Origin: CAZFLM01 sp964519955 | Lineage (GTDB): Bacteria; Armatimonadota; Chthonomonadetes; Chthonomonadales; CAJBBX01 | DNA length: 29,008 nucleotides | Direction: 5' to 3' | Assembly: GCA_964519955.1 (NCBI GenBank) | Contig: CAZFLM010000080.1 | Span: forward strand, 1-29,008 | In this document: positions 1 through 7,503 of the stretch, piece after piece | Position numbering within the stretch: position 1 is the stretch's first letter | Layout: the number at the start of each line of letters is the position of its first letter | Made by a program: the position numbers and the translations under genes | Notes under the pieces: model-generated | Databases searched by the model: none | Seen by the model: only the letters and a program-made list of their open reading frames with translations | What the model was told of the DNA's origin: nothing

Positions 1-844
1 CGTCGTACTCCGTGGTGAACGAGGTGGTGAGCCACAGCCCGAAGGACCAGGCCGGCGGCAGCGCGGGGCGCCCGGTGAGCTGCGTGTAGCGGCGCAGCAC
101 GTCGGCGGGCGCGGGTCCGGCGATGACGAAGTATTCCAGCGCCTCGCCCGGCACGCTGAACTGCACCTTCGACACCTTCTCAGACGCTACCTCGAACGAG
201 ACCGGGCCGGAGTGGTTGACGAAGACGCCGTAGCCGCGGTTGGTGAGGTAGAACGGCACGTTCTTGTAGGCCTGGTCGCTGCCCGTGCCGCCGTCCTTGT
301 TCCACATCTCCACGACCTGGCCGTTCTTGACGAAGGCCGTGAAGCGCTCGCCGAGGCCGTAGACGCACTCCCCGACGCCGAGCGCGAGCTGCTCGTGCAG
401 GTAGCGCCCGCCATCCGCCGCCTCGATGTAGCCCGTGCCCCGAGGCCCGCTGCTCGTGATCACGCGTCCGCCGGCGACGAAGTCCAGCCGCCACGCCTTG
501 CGGTCCACCCGCGCGGTCAGCCCGCCGCTCGTCAGCGTGGCTGCGTCGTCGCTCACCGATGTCACGACCTCGGGACCCGCTCTCCACGTGAAGACGGGAA
601 ACGTCTCCGCGCCGCGCTCGCCAGCCGCGAAGTGCTCGATGCGCACGCGGATGACGCCCTCCATCGGCGAGGAGAAGCGCACGGTCAGCAGCGGCCCATC
701 GAGCGTGTCGCCCCGGTGCCGGATGGGCTTCGTCGGCGCGTAGACCGTCAGCGTGCCGTCGCCCGCCTCGATGTCGTACGCCTCCGCCGCGTAGTGCGCC
801 CGCACTCCCGGCTGCATCATCCAGTTGCCATCCGTGAACTTCAT
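1..844 (-). CDS. yicI: Alpha-xylosidase, glycoside hydrolase family 31 (YicI-like), N-terminal part
   Basis: This is the N-terminal 281 codons of a GH31 enzyme that runs off the left edge, so the catalytic (beta/alpha)8 barrel acids are outside the window. The start at 844 follows a strong GGGAGGGG Shine-Dalgarno. The protein opens MKFTDGNWMMQPG and contains GVGECVYGLGERFTAF, NKDGGTGSDQAYKNVPFY and LTGRPALPPAWSFGLWLTT. These match the start, the GLGERF loop and the entry to the barrel of E. coli YicI from memory. There is no signal peptide, so it is predicted cytoplasmic. The family releases alpha-xylose from non-reducing ends, for example of xyloglucan oligosaccharides. It is divergent from the toxin-antitoxin genes to its right. 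The family call is very secure; strict alpha-xylosidase specificity is inferred from closeness to YicI. Confidence 0.93.
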   Translation of the reverse strand, partial: MKFTDGNWMMQPGVRAHYAAEAYDIEAGDGTLTVYAPTKPIRHRGDTLDGPLLTVRFSSPMEGVIRVRIEHFAAGERGAETFPVFTWRAGPEVVTSVSDDAATLTSGGLTARVDRKAWRLDFVAGGRVITSSGPRGTGYIEAADGGRYLHEQLALGVGECVYGLGERFTAFVKNGQVVEMWNKDGGTGSDQAYKNVPFYLTNRGYGVFVNHSGPVSFEVASEKVSKVQFSVPGEALEYFVIAGPAPADVLRRYTQLTGRPALPPAWSFGLWLTTSFTTEYD

Positions 845-929
845 CGCGTCCCCTCCCGAGTCTGGCTCACGCGACCATTAGAAGGACGGGGGCGGGAGTC
901 CTGCTGGGAAGCGAGGCATCGAAGATCGC

Positions 930-937
930 AGTATAAT
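930..937. promoter_or_regulatory. Symmetric -10 element between yicI and the mazEF-like pair
   Basis: The plus strand reads a perfect TATAAT at 932-937, and the minus strand reads TATACT at 935-930 from the same bases. The plus -10 lies about 40 nt upstream of the Shine-Dalgarno of the antitoxin at 985, and the minus -10 about 85 nt upstream of yicI. No good -35 hexamer was found at 17 bp on either side, so the call rests on the -10 alone. Confidence 0.45.
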
Positions 938-984
938 GACTGTGCGACCAGCCCGCAGTCGACGCTTCAGTCAGGAGGTGGCCC

Positions 985-1260
985 ATGACATCGACCGTTC
1001 TTGGATTGCTTAGGGGCGGCAAGCTGGAGCTTCTCGAGGCGCCCCAGGGGCTGCGTGACGGGCATGTGCGGGTCACGATCGAGGAGCAGGACGCCGACGA
1101 GCAGTCACTATCGGCACCGGTCGATCGTCGCGCCTTCCTGCGACTGCCCTTGGCCGAGCGTCGCAGGATACTCCAACAGCAAGCTGACAAGCTGGCAGCC
1201 GACTACGACGCGAACGGCGAGTGGCGCGAGTGGTTGACAGGGGACATCGTTGAGTACTGA
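985..1260 (+). CDS. Antitoxin of a MazF/PemK-type toxin-antitoxin pair
   Basis: A 91-residue protein that starts at an ATG 5 nt after AGGAGGTG. The N-terminal third (LLRGGKLELLEAPQGLRDGHVRVTIEE) resembles the small beta-strand DNA-binding domain of AF2212/AbrB-like antitoxins. The C-terminal part (RRAFLRLPLAERRRILQQQ then EWREWLTGDIVEY) is the helical, acidic-ended tail seen on antitoxins of PemK/MazF or PIN toxins; that tail normally wraps and blocks the toxin. It overlaps the toxin gene by 11 bp, which indicates translational coupling, and such complexes usually repress their own promoter. The role is inferred from position and these segments; no single diagnostic residue proves it. Confidence 0.75.
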   Translation: MTSTVLGLLRGGKLELLEAPQGLRDGHVRVTIEEQDADEQSLSAPVDRRAFLRLPLAERRRILQQQADKLAADYDANGEWREWLTGDIVEY

Positions 1261-1651
1261 GGGTCAGCCGCCTTGCCGCGGCGACGTATGGCTCGTCCAG
1301 CTCGATCCGACCATGGGTGCGGAGATGCGCAAGACCCGGCCCGTGATCGTTATCAGTTCCGACTCGGTCGGCCGGCTGCCCATCAAGCTCGTGGTGCCGT
1401 TGACGACCTGGAAGGACGCGTTCTCGCACAACATGTGGCATGTCCGCATCGAGCCCGATGCGGGGAACGGGCTGACGGCCACATCGGCTGCAGACGCGCT
1501 CCAGATACGTGGCGTCGATACCGGGCGGTTCGTGGGCCGCCTCGGACGAGTTCCCGACGCGGTCCTTGAGGACATCGGCGCCGCCGTCCTGGCGGTGATC
1601 GAGTTCGATCTGGCTCCGCTGCCATCGTCATACTCGAGCGATAAGCCGTAA
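1250..1651 (+). CDS. MazF/PemK-family endoribonuclease toxin
   Basis: A 133-residue protein of normal MazF length. The start is a TTG at 1250 with GGGGA 5 nt upstream; no ATG or GTG lies in frame before the conserved RGDVW block. Visible family motifs are RGDVWLVQLDPTMGAE (residues 10-25), KTRPVIVIS (28-36), VVPLTT (48-53) and the late DIGAAVLAVIEFDL. By homology to MazF, Arg30 and Thr52/Thr53 are the likely catalytic residues. The family cleaves mRNA at short sequence-specific sites. The gene overlaps the upstream antitoxin by 11 bp and is followed after 58 bp by a second toxin-antitoxin pair. The TTG start should keep toxin synthesis low relative to antitoxin. Confidence 0.9.
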   Translation: MSTEGQPPCRGDVWLVQLDPTMGAEMRKTRPVIVISSDSVGRLPIKLVVPLTTWKDAFSHNMWHVRIEPDAGNGLTATSAADALQIRGVDTGRFVGRLGRVPDAVLEDIGAAVLAVIEFDLAPLPSSYSSDKP

Positions 1652-1709
1652 CCGAGCCGCTATCGGGCGACGGAGTACAGTAGGTCAGTCCATCTCGCGG
1701 GAGCATCAC

Positions 1710-1940
1710 ATGGTTGACCTCGTGATCGAGCAGGAGCTTCACCGCCACCTCGCCGACCTGCCTGTGCCTCAGCAGCAGCGGGTGCTCGACTTCGCCCGCT
1801 CTCTGTCGATGCCGGGGCCGCGCGGCGTCCCGGGCAAGTCGCTGCTGGCGTTCGCGGGTTCGATACCGGCCGAGGACCTCGCAGCGATGCGCGCAGCCAT
1901 CGAGGCCGACTGCGAGCGGGTGGACGCTGATGGCTGGTAG
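1710..1940 (+). CDS. VapB-type antitoxin (DUF2281-like)
   Basis: A 76-residue protein. ATG at 1710, with CGGGAG about 8 nt upstream. The segment LHRHLADLPVPQQQRVLDFARSL is the short helical motif found in DUF2281-like and related PIN-partner antitoxins. The remainder (GKSLLAFAGSIPAEDLAAMRAAIEADCERVD) is the usual toxin-binding tail ending in acidic residues. Its stop lies inside the next gene (11-bp overlap), which is a PIN-domain toxin, so assignment as its antitoxin is strong from context. No convincing promoter was found in the 58-bp gap upstream (only a weak TACAGT at 1676), so it may be read through from the MazF pair. Confidence 0.8.
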   Translation: MVDLVIEQELHRHLADLPVPQQQRVLDFARSLSMPGPRGVPGKSLLAFAGSIPAEDLAAMRAAIEADCERVDADGW

Positions 1941-2319
1941 GTACCTGCCCGACACGAACGTTGTTATCGCGCTGTTCGCTGGCGACTCATCAGTGCTGAA
2001 CCGCATCGGGGAGGCCGACGAGATCTTCGCGTCCATCGCTGTGTTGGGCGAGCTGTACTACGGGGCGCAGAAGTCAGCACGCTCCGAGGCCAACGCGGCT
2101 CGCGTAGATTCGTTTGCGGCGGGTAACACGGTGCTGGTCTGCGATCATGACACGGCGCGGCGATACAGCGAGGTGAAGGCGGCGCTACGGGCCAAGGGCA
2201 GGATGATCCCGGAGAACGACCTGTGGATCGCCGCCACCGCCCTCCAGCACGGGCTCACACTCGTGACGCGGGACGCGCACTTCGGCGAGGTCGATGAGCT
2301 CCAAACCGAGGTGTGGTAG
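1930..2319 (+). CDS. vapC: VapC-family PIN-domain ribonuclease toxin
   Basis: A 129-residue PIN-domain protein of normal VapC length. All four acidic metal ligands of the family are present: Asp8 (YLPDTNVVIALF), Glu41 (VLGELYYGA), Asp97 (ENDLWIAATAL) and Asp115 (LVTRDAHF). The family uses Mg2+ or Mn2+ to cut tRNA or rRNA and so stops translation. The ATG at 1930 overlaps the antitoxin gene by 11 bp, matching the overlap in the pair just upstream. The next gene begins 83 bp later and has its own promoter. Confidence 0.93.
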   Translation: MAGRYLPDTNVVIALFAGDSSVLNRIGEADEIFASIAVLGELYYGAQKSARSEANAARVDSFAAGNTVLVCDHDTARRYSEVKAALRAKGRMIPENDLWIAATALQHGLTLVTRDAHFGEVDELQTEVW

Positions 2320-2340
2320 CGGCGCTCCACCCTCCACCGC

Positions 2341-2369
2341 TTGACGCCTGCCCCGTCCCGCGCTATCCT
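2341..2369 (+). promoter_or_regulatory. Sigma70-type promoter for the DUF6055/LamG gene
   Basis: TTGACG at 2341-2346, a 17-bp spacer, and TATCCT at 2364-2369. The expected transcription start is near 2376, giving a leader of about 27 nt before the ATG at 2403. Confidence 0.7.
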
Positions 2370-2402
2370 TGCGGCAGCCAACGCCTGCCAAGGACAGCAC
2401 CC

Positions 2403-5400
2403 ATGCGACACCCAGCCCGACGCCTCGCGCTCTGCACTGCCCTGCTCCTGCTTGCGACCGCGCCCGGCCTCGCGCAGCGCCTTGTCGCCGTCGACCCGCC
2501 GGACCGGCTGGCGGGGGCGACCGCGCTCGGGGCGAAGGTCGAGGGGCTTGCGGCGGGGCCGGACCTCGACCTCGGGTTTAACGACTACCTGCAGGTGCGC
2601 GCCAAGGTGCCTGCCGGGGCCAAGGGCACGATCCGCATAGGCTATGGCACCAGCGTGCGGCCCGGGTTTGCGCCGGATCGGGTGCTGGAGGTGCCGGCGG
2701 CGAAGCTGCGGCGCGATGGGCGGCCCCACACCTACCGGCTCGACCTGGGCCTCGTCGTCCTCTGGCGCGACACGCTGCGCGACCTGCGGGTGGACCTGCC
2801 GGCGGGCGGCAAGCTGGAGTACGCGGAGGTCGGCGACATCCCGAACGACGTGCTGCGGGTGAACAACGACCTCAACATCTTCGTGGGCGACAACGAGCAC
2901 AAGGCCGAGGCCGCGGCGGACCTGAAGCGCCTGGAGTCGAAGCACTTCGTGTTCTGGTGGTCGCCGATGAGCTTCGTCACGGACAAGGGGTTCGACCCGG
3001 CGGTGATGGGGCGGCGCGCCCTGCGCATGTCGGAGGAGTGCTACCAGGTCTACTGCAAGCAGGTCGGCTTCCGCGAGCCGTTCGAGAACGGGGAGGCCAA
3101 GAAGCGCGACGGCCATCGCTACAAGGTGAACATCACCTCGTGGTATCAGGGCACCTGGATGGGCGGGCAGAACGGGTGGACCTACTTCAACATCCCCGGC
3201 TGGGGCCTGCGCGACGAGGGCTGGGGCAACCCGGTGCCGCACGAGTTCGGCCACGCGATGCAGGGGTGCCAGCCCGGCTTCCTGAACGGCGCGTTCTGGG
3301 AGTCGCACGCCAACTACCTGACCGAGCTGCGCAACCGGCACTATCGGGCGCTGCTGCCGGGATACCACACGCGCCTGGGCCGCTTCATCCTCGACCAGTC
3401 GTGCATGCCGCAGGACCACTTCCGCCACATCTACGCCGACTTCCGCATCCACATGGCGCTGGACGAGATCGCGCCGGAGCTGGGGCTGGGGCCGTACCCC
3501 TCGCACCGCCTCTGGACCGACGGGCCGAAGGAGATGACCGCCTACGCGAAGCTGGCGTCGCTCCTGCCGAAGGGCAAGTCGGTGAAGGATGTCGCTTGCC
3601 TCGGCCTGCGCCGGTTCGCGCTGCTCGACTTCGCGGATGGCGACGAGATCCGCGCCGCCCTGCGAGCGACCCCGCGCGACCGGGCCGCCTACGACCATGC
3701 GACAGGCAGCTATCTCGAAGCGTGCCAGGACAAGCCGGGCTGGTGGCGCGTGCCGTGGGGGCGAGCCCCGATGCGCTACGGCTACATGACCCACGAGCTG
3801 AAGGCGGCCGGCAAGTCGGTGACCGCGGAACTGCGCGGCGTGGACGTGCCCGGCAGCGCGGAGGACTGGCGCTGGACGCTGATCGCCGTGGGCAAGAACG
3901 GCAAGCCGCGCTACAGCCCGGTCTATGCGCCCGGCAAGCAGACCTTCGCGCTGAAGCCCGGCGAGACGCGCGTGATCCTGTTCGTCGTCGCCACGCCCAA
4001 CGTGCTGAAGCCGGGGGTGCAGGGCCTGCACAACCAGTTCCCCGTCGACAAGCACCCCGACTACCTGCGCTACCCGTACGAGGTGCGGCTCACCGGTGCG
4101 AGCCCCGCGTTCGCGCCCATCGCCTGGCCGAAGCTGGCGGGGCACCCGCACGTGCGCGGCGGCGGCTGGGTGGCCGACACGGCGAAGGTGGACGCGACCG
4201 CCTACGTCGGGCCGAACGCCATGGTGCTGGACCGGGCCGTGGTGCGCGGCAAGGCCCGGATCGGCGACTACGCCATGGTCGGCGGCGACGCGGTGGTCGA
4301 GGGCGACGCGGTCGTGTCGGACTGGGCCGTCGTCGACGAGCGTGCCACCGTCCGGGGCCAGGCGCGCGTGCGCGATCACGCCGTCGCCAAGGGCAGGTCG
4401 GCCGTGGAGGGCGATGCGCGCTGCCAGGGCTACTGCGCGCTGAGCAACGTGACGCTCGGCGGCGAGGCCATCGTTCGGGGCAACGGGACGCCGTGGGACT
4501 GCAAGGTCGGCGGCCACGCCATCCTGGACTACGACTACTCGATGACGTTCAACGTGACCGACGGGGTCCACTTCAACCACGTGCCCTGGGGCGGCTGGTT
4601 CGACGCCTACTACGCGCAGACGCTCCGCAAGCCGCGCGGCCTGATCGCCTCGTACCGCGTCGAGGAGCCCGACGGCGCCGTCTGCTGGGACGAGTTCGGC
4701 GCCCTGCACGCGGTGCTGCGCGGGAATCCGAAGCGCGTGCCGGACGACACCATGCACCGTGCGGTGCTCCAGTTCGACGGCAAGACGCAGCACCTGGCGC
4801 TGGACCGGAGCGTCTGTGACGCCGGCGCGCTGACGGTGGGCGTCTGGTGCAAGCCCGCCGACGGCCCCAGCAACCAGCCGCTCCTGTACCTCGGCACCGC
4901 GAACGGACCGTCGCTGCGTCTGACCGCCCGCGACCTGACCGGGCGCCCGCGCCTCGTGCTGCGCACGCCGGGTGGCACCGAGGCAGCCCTCGCCGGGCTC
5001 GACGTGACGCCGGTCGGCCAGTGGACGCATCTGGCGATCGAGTTGGCGGACGGCAAGGCGCGGCTCTACGTGAACGGGGCGCTGGCGAAGGAGGGGCCGT
5101 GCTCGCTCGCGCCGGAGCAGATGCTGGCGCCGATCGGCTGGCTTGAGGCGCAGGCCAACTACGTGGGGCGAGACGCCACGGGCATGCACTACGCCGGCCA
5201 GGCGACGGACATTCGCTTCTACAACGTGGCGCTGGCCGACGAGGAGGTTGCCCGGGAACTGCGGCGGCGCGGCGACCTGATGGGCGCGTTCCTGCCGCGC
5301 GCGGTGGAGTTCGTCGCGAGCACCCCGATGGAGACCGGCGTGCGCAATGGCCTGGTGCGCACGCTTGCCGCGTTCGTGCGGCCCGACGAGGCGGCCGACG

Positions 5401-5801
5401 GGCCCGAGTACCAGGCAGTCCTGGACTCCCGCGACGAGCGCGACGCGGCTCTCACCGGCGCGGGCCTGGGCATCGCTGGCGGCAAGGTGCGTGTCCGGCT
5501 AGACGGCGTGGGCTACTGGGATACCGGCGTCGCCGTAACGCTCGGCAAGTGGCAGCACGTGGCGCTCGCGTTCGACGGCAAGAGCGCGCACCTGTTCGTC
5601 GACGGCCGCGAGGTAGCCACGCGCACCTACGATGCGAAGCCCGGTCGCCTCGCGCCGAAGTGCTACCGTATCGGCTACACGCAGACCGGCGAGGACCCGG
5701 CCACGCGCGTCTTCTTCCGCGGCGCCCTCCGCGAGGTGCGTGTCTACAGCCGGGCGCTCACCGGCGCCGAGGTGGCGGAACTGGCGTCAAGCAAGGAGTA
5801 G
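2403..5801 (+). CDS. Secreted multidomain protein: DUF6055 metallopeptidase-like domain, beta-helix, two LamG domains
   Basis: A 1132-residue protein. The ATG at 2403 follows AAGGA and opens a clear signal peptide (MRHPARRLALCTALLLLATAPGLAQ); the open frame upstream of it overlaps the promoter. Residues about 180-400 carry a zinc-metallopeptidase-like site: HEFGH at 280-284 with Glu300 (FWESHANYLTE) as a plausible third ligand. This matches the DUF6055 or Svx/AvrXca-type family. Residues about 590-700 are a hexapeptide-type left-handed beta-helix (repeats such as DRAVVRGKARIGDYAMVGG). Two LamG-type carbohydrate-binding domains follow at about 745-960 and 963-1130. It is probably exported and acts on or binds a glycoprotein or polysaccharide. 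The substrate is unknown, and peptidase activity is inferred only from HExxH. Confidence 0.75.
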   Translation: MRHPARRLALCTALLLLATAPGLAQRLVAVDPPDRLAGATALGAKVEGLAAGPDLDLGFNDYLQVRAKVPAGAKGTIRIGYGTSVRPGFAPDRVLEVPAAKLRRDGRPHTYRLDLGLVVLWRDTLRDLRVDLPAGGKLEYAEVGDIPNDVLRVNNDLNIFVGDNEHKAEAAADLKRLESKHFVFWWSPMSFVTDKGFDPAVMGRRALRMSEECYQVYCKQVGFREPFENGEAKKRDGHRYKVNITSWYQGTWMGGQNGWTYFNIPGWGLRDEGWGNPVPHEFGHAMQGCQPGFLNGAFWESHANYLTELRNRHYRALLPGYHTRLGRFILDQSCMPQDHFRHIYADFRIHMALDEIAPELGLGPYPSHRLWTDGPKEMTAYAKLASLLPKGKSVKDVACLGLRRFALLDFADGDEIRAALRATPRDRAAYDHATGSYLEACQDKPGWWRVPWGRAPMRYGYMTHELKAAGKSVTAELRGVDVPGSAEDWRWTLIAVGKNGKPRYSPVYAPGKQTFALKPGETRVILFVVATPNVLKPGVQGLHNQFPVDKHPDYLRYPYEVRLTGASPAFAPIAWPKLAGHPHVRGGGWVADTAKVDATAYVGPNAMVLDRAVVRGKARIGDYAMVGGDAVVEGDAVVSDWAVVDERATVRGQARVRDHAVAKGRSAVEGDARCQGYCALSNVTLGGEAIVRGNGTPWDCKVGGHAILDYDYSMTFNVTDGVHFNHVPWGGWFDAYYAQTLRKPRGLIASYRVEEPDGAVCWDEFGALHAVLRGNPKRVPDDTMHRAVLQFDGKTQHLALDRSVCDAGALTVGVWCKPADGPSNQPLLYLGTANGPSLRLTARDLTGRPRLVLRTPGGTEAALAGLDVTPVGQWTHLAIELADGKARLYVNGALAKEGPCSLAPEQMLAPIGWLEAQANYVGRDATGMHYAGQATDIRFYNVALADEEVARELRRRGDLMGAFLPRAVEFVASTPMETGVRNGLVRTLAAFVRPDEAADGPEYQAVLDSRDERDAALTGAGLGIAGGKVRVRLDGVGYWDTGVAVTLGKWQHVALAFDGKSAHLFVDGREVATRTYDAKPGRLAPKCYRIGYTQTGEDPATRVFFRGALREVRVYSRALTGAEVAELASSKE

Positions 5802-5816
5802 GCAGCGCGGCAGTGG

Positions 5817-5845
5817 TTGACAGTCTGGCGTCAGAGTCCTATACT
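5817..5845 (+). promoter_or_regulatory. Near-consensus sigma70 promoter for the DUF4870 gene
   Basis: A perfect TTGACA at 5817-5822, a 17-bp spacer, and TATACT at 5840-5845. A start near 5852 gives a leader of about 25 nt that contains AGGAGG before the GTG at 5877. The position of this promoter rules out the longer open frame beginning with TTG at 5817 as the true start. Confidence 0.85.
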
Positions 5846-5876
5846 CTGGACATCACCGTGCACCAGGAGGCCGAAC

Positions 5877-6218
5877 GTGACCGAGCAGCAGACCCGTCAG
5901 TGGGCCATGATCCTCCATCTCTCGCAGTTGGCGAACTGCATCATCCCCCTGTCGGGCGTCGTCGCGCCGATCGTTATCTGGCAGGTGAAGAAGGCTGAGA
6001 TGCCGGAGCTGGATGAGCACGGCAAGATCGTCGTCAACTGGCTGATCTCGGCCCTCATCTACGGCATCGTCAGCGCCGTGCTCACCGCAGTGCTGATCGG
6101 CATCCTCGGGTTCATCGCGCTCGGCGTCTGCGCGGTGGTGTTCCCGATCGTCGGCGGCATCAAGGCGAACAGCGGCGAGGTCTGGAAGTACCCGCTGACC
6201 ATCACCTTCATCAAGTAA
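5877..6218 (+). CDS. DUF4870 family small membrane protein
   Basis: A 113-residue protein starting at GTG 5877, 6 nt after AGGAGG. It begins VTEQQTRQWAMILHLSQLANCIIPLSG, has the family's IVIWQVKKAEMPELDEHGKIVVNWLIS segment, and then a two-helix hydrophobic stretch (IYGIVSAVLTAVLIGILGFIALGVCAVVFPIVGGIKA). Three to four membrane helices are expected in the inner membrane. The family is widespread and of unknown function. The gene has its own strong promoter and ends 5 bp before the convergent Gfo/Idh/MocA gene. Confidence 0.85.
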   Translation: MTEQQTRQWAMILHLSQLANCIIPLSGVVAPIVIWQVKKAEMPELDEHGKIVVNWLISALIYGIVSAVLTAVLIGILGFIALGVCAVVFPIVGGIKANSGEVWKYPLTITFIK

Positions 6219-6223
6219 CCGGG

Positions 6224-7276
6224 CTACTCCCCGAATAGCTCCGCGATCGTCACCGGCCGGCCGAGGCGCGCCGAATCCTCCATCGCGAGGACGAGGCGCG
6301 TCACGGCCAGGCCGTCGAGTCCATCGACCACGGGTGTGCGGCCGTCGATGACGCACTCGGTGAAGTCACGGATGGCGTCCGCGGCGAAACCGCTCGGGCG
6401 GCCCAGGATGGTGGGTGCGACGATGGCGTCGTGGTAGCGCACGTCGGCTCCCCACTGCTGCGCGGCGCCGTGGTGCGAGCCGTCGATCCGGTAGGCGCCC
6501 TTCGTGCCCACCAGCTCGAACCGCAGGTCGAAGATCGACGGGCTGCTCTCCGGCAGCAGCCAGCTATTCTCCAGCGTCGTCACCAGCCCCGACGCCCACT
6601 CGATGGTCGTGTGGTACGAGTCGGGCGTATCTACCCCGTGCAGGTCGCGCAGGACGCCCTCGCGCTTCACGCAGTAGAGCCGGATAGGCCGGTCACCCCC
6701 GCCGCGCGTGCCCATCAGCCAGAGCAGCGTGTCGAGGCAGTGGCTCGCCAGGAACCACGCCACGCTCGATCGCGCCGCCCACGCCAGCATCTGCTTCGGC
6801 ACGAACACGGTGTCGCTCAGGCGGGAGTAGATGTGCCGCGGCGCGCCCAGGTCGCCTGCGTCGAGTGCTTGCTTGAGCGGAGCGAAGAGAGGGCTCCAGC
6901 GGTTGTGGAAGTCGACGAAGAGGCGCACGCCCGCCGCCCGAGCCGCCTCGATCATCGCGCGGCCCTCCGCCTCGGTCGTCGCGAGGGGCTTCTCCACGAG
7001 GATGTGCTTCCCGGCCTGCGCGGCGGCGAGGACCGCGTCGCGATGCAGGAAGTCCGGCAGCACGATGGAGACCGCGCTCACGGCCGGGTCGGCCAGCAGC
7101 TCGCGGTAGTCCGCGTAGACCGCCGCGCCGCCGCACTCCCCGGCGATGTTCCCCGCCCGCTCCGCGTTGGTGTCGCAGACAGCCGCAAGGCGCACCCCCC
7201 GCGTGCTCGCGTACACCCGCGCGTGAAGCTGCCCCCACGTGCCCACGCCGATCACTCCGAACCCAACTTCGCTCAT
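6224..7276 (-). CDS. Gfo/Idh/MocA family NAD(P)-dependent oxidoreductase
   Basis: A 350-residue protein. The start at 7276 (MSEVGFGVIGVG) follows GGAGG with 5 nt spacing, preferred over a start 6 codons upstream. The N-terminal Rossmann fold shows GVIGVGTWGQLH (residues 7-18), Asp35 after beta-strand 2 and the family signature EKP at 95-97 with Lys96 as the usual catalytic lysine. The C-terminal substrate domain has ASHCLDTLLWLMG, where His179 and Asp182 fit the conserved catalytic pair. The family oxidises or reduces sugars, inositols and related alcohols with a nicotinamide cofactor. The substrate cannot be read from sequence; the carbohydrate-active neighbours make a sugar likely. No signal peptide, so cytoplasmic. 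Confidence 0.9.
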   Translation of the reverse strand: MSEVGFGVIGVGTWGQLHARVYASTRGVRLAAVCDTNAERAGNIAGECGGAAVYADYRELLADPAVSAVSIVLPDFLHRDAVLAAAQAGKHILVEKPLATTEAEGRAMIEAARAAGVRLFVDFHNRWSPLFAPLKQALDAGDLGAPRHIYSRLSDTVFVPKQMLAWAARSSVAWFLASHCLDTLLWLMGTRGGGDRPIRLYCVKREGVLRDLHGVDTPDSYHTTIEWASGLVTTLENSWLLPESSPSIFDLRFELVGTKGAYRIDGSHHGAAQQWGADVRYHDAIVAPTILGRPSGFAADAIRDFTECVIDGRTPVVDGLDGLAVTRLVLAMEDSARLGRPVTIAELFGE

Positions 7277-7303
7277 CGCAGCCTCCAAGACCAAGAACGG
7301 CTA

Positions 7304-7490
7304 TTGAACATGGATGTACAGGATGGCCAGGACAACGGCAGGTGAGGAACGGTCTGGGCCGCGTCCGCGCCGTGGCCGTGGATCAGAGCGAGTGCTCCAG
7401 TCCTTCGTGGCCATCGCGCGCCACACGTCGCTCAGAGAGGCTCTGCGTGCCGTTGCCGTTATCCTGCCAATCCTGTCCATCCATGTTCGA
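7304..7490. repeat. Long imperfect inverted repeat, 37-nt arms
   Basis: The arms 7304-7340 and 7454-7490 match as reverse complements at 32 of 37 positions and are separated by 113 bp. Each arm contains a short ~9-10-bp repeating unit (GGATGGACA / GGATTGGCA type). The element fills most of the 227-bp gap between the YhhN gene (stop 7504) and the Gfo/Idh/MocA gene (start 7276), both transcribed leftwards. It has no open frame of note. It could be a MITE-like or REP-like intergenic repeat or a long RNA stem. Confidence 0.8.
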
Positions 7491-7503
7491 TTGCCGTGGT
7501 CGT

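Noticed and set aside
2145..5189. A 1014-codon open frame antisense to the DUF6055/LamG gene
   Set aside because: His/Arg/Val-rich shadow translation typical of the antisense frame of high-GC genes. The opposite strand has clear domains, a promoter and a signal peptide.
5817..5876. Longer start (TTG 5817) for the DUF4870 gene
   Set aside because: That TTG is the first base of a perfect -35 hexamer, and the GTG at 5877 has an ideal AGGAGG.
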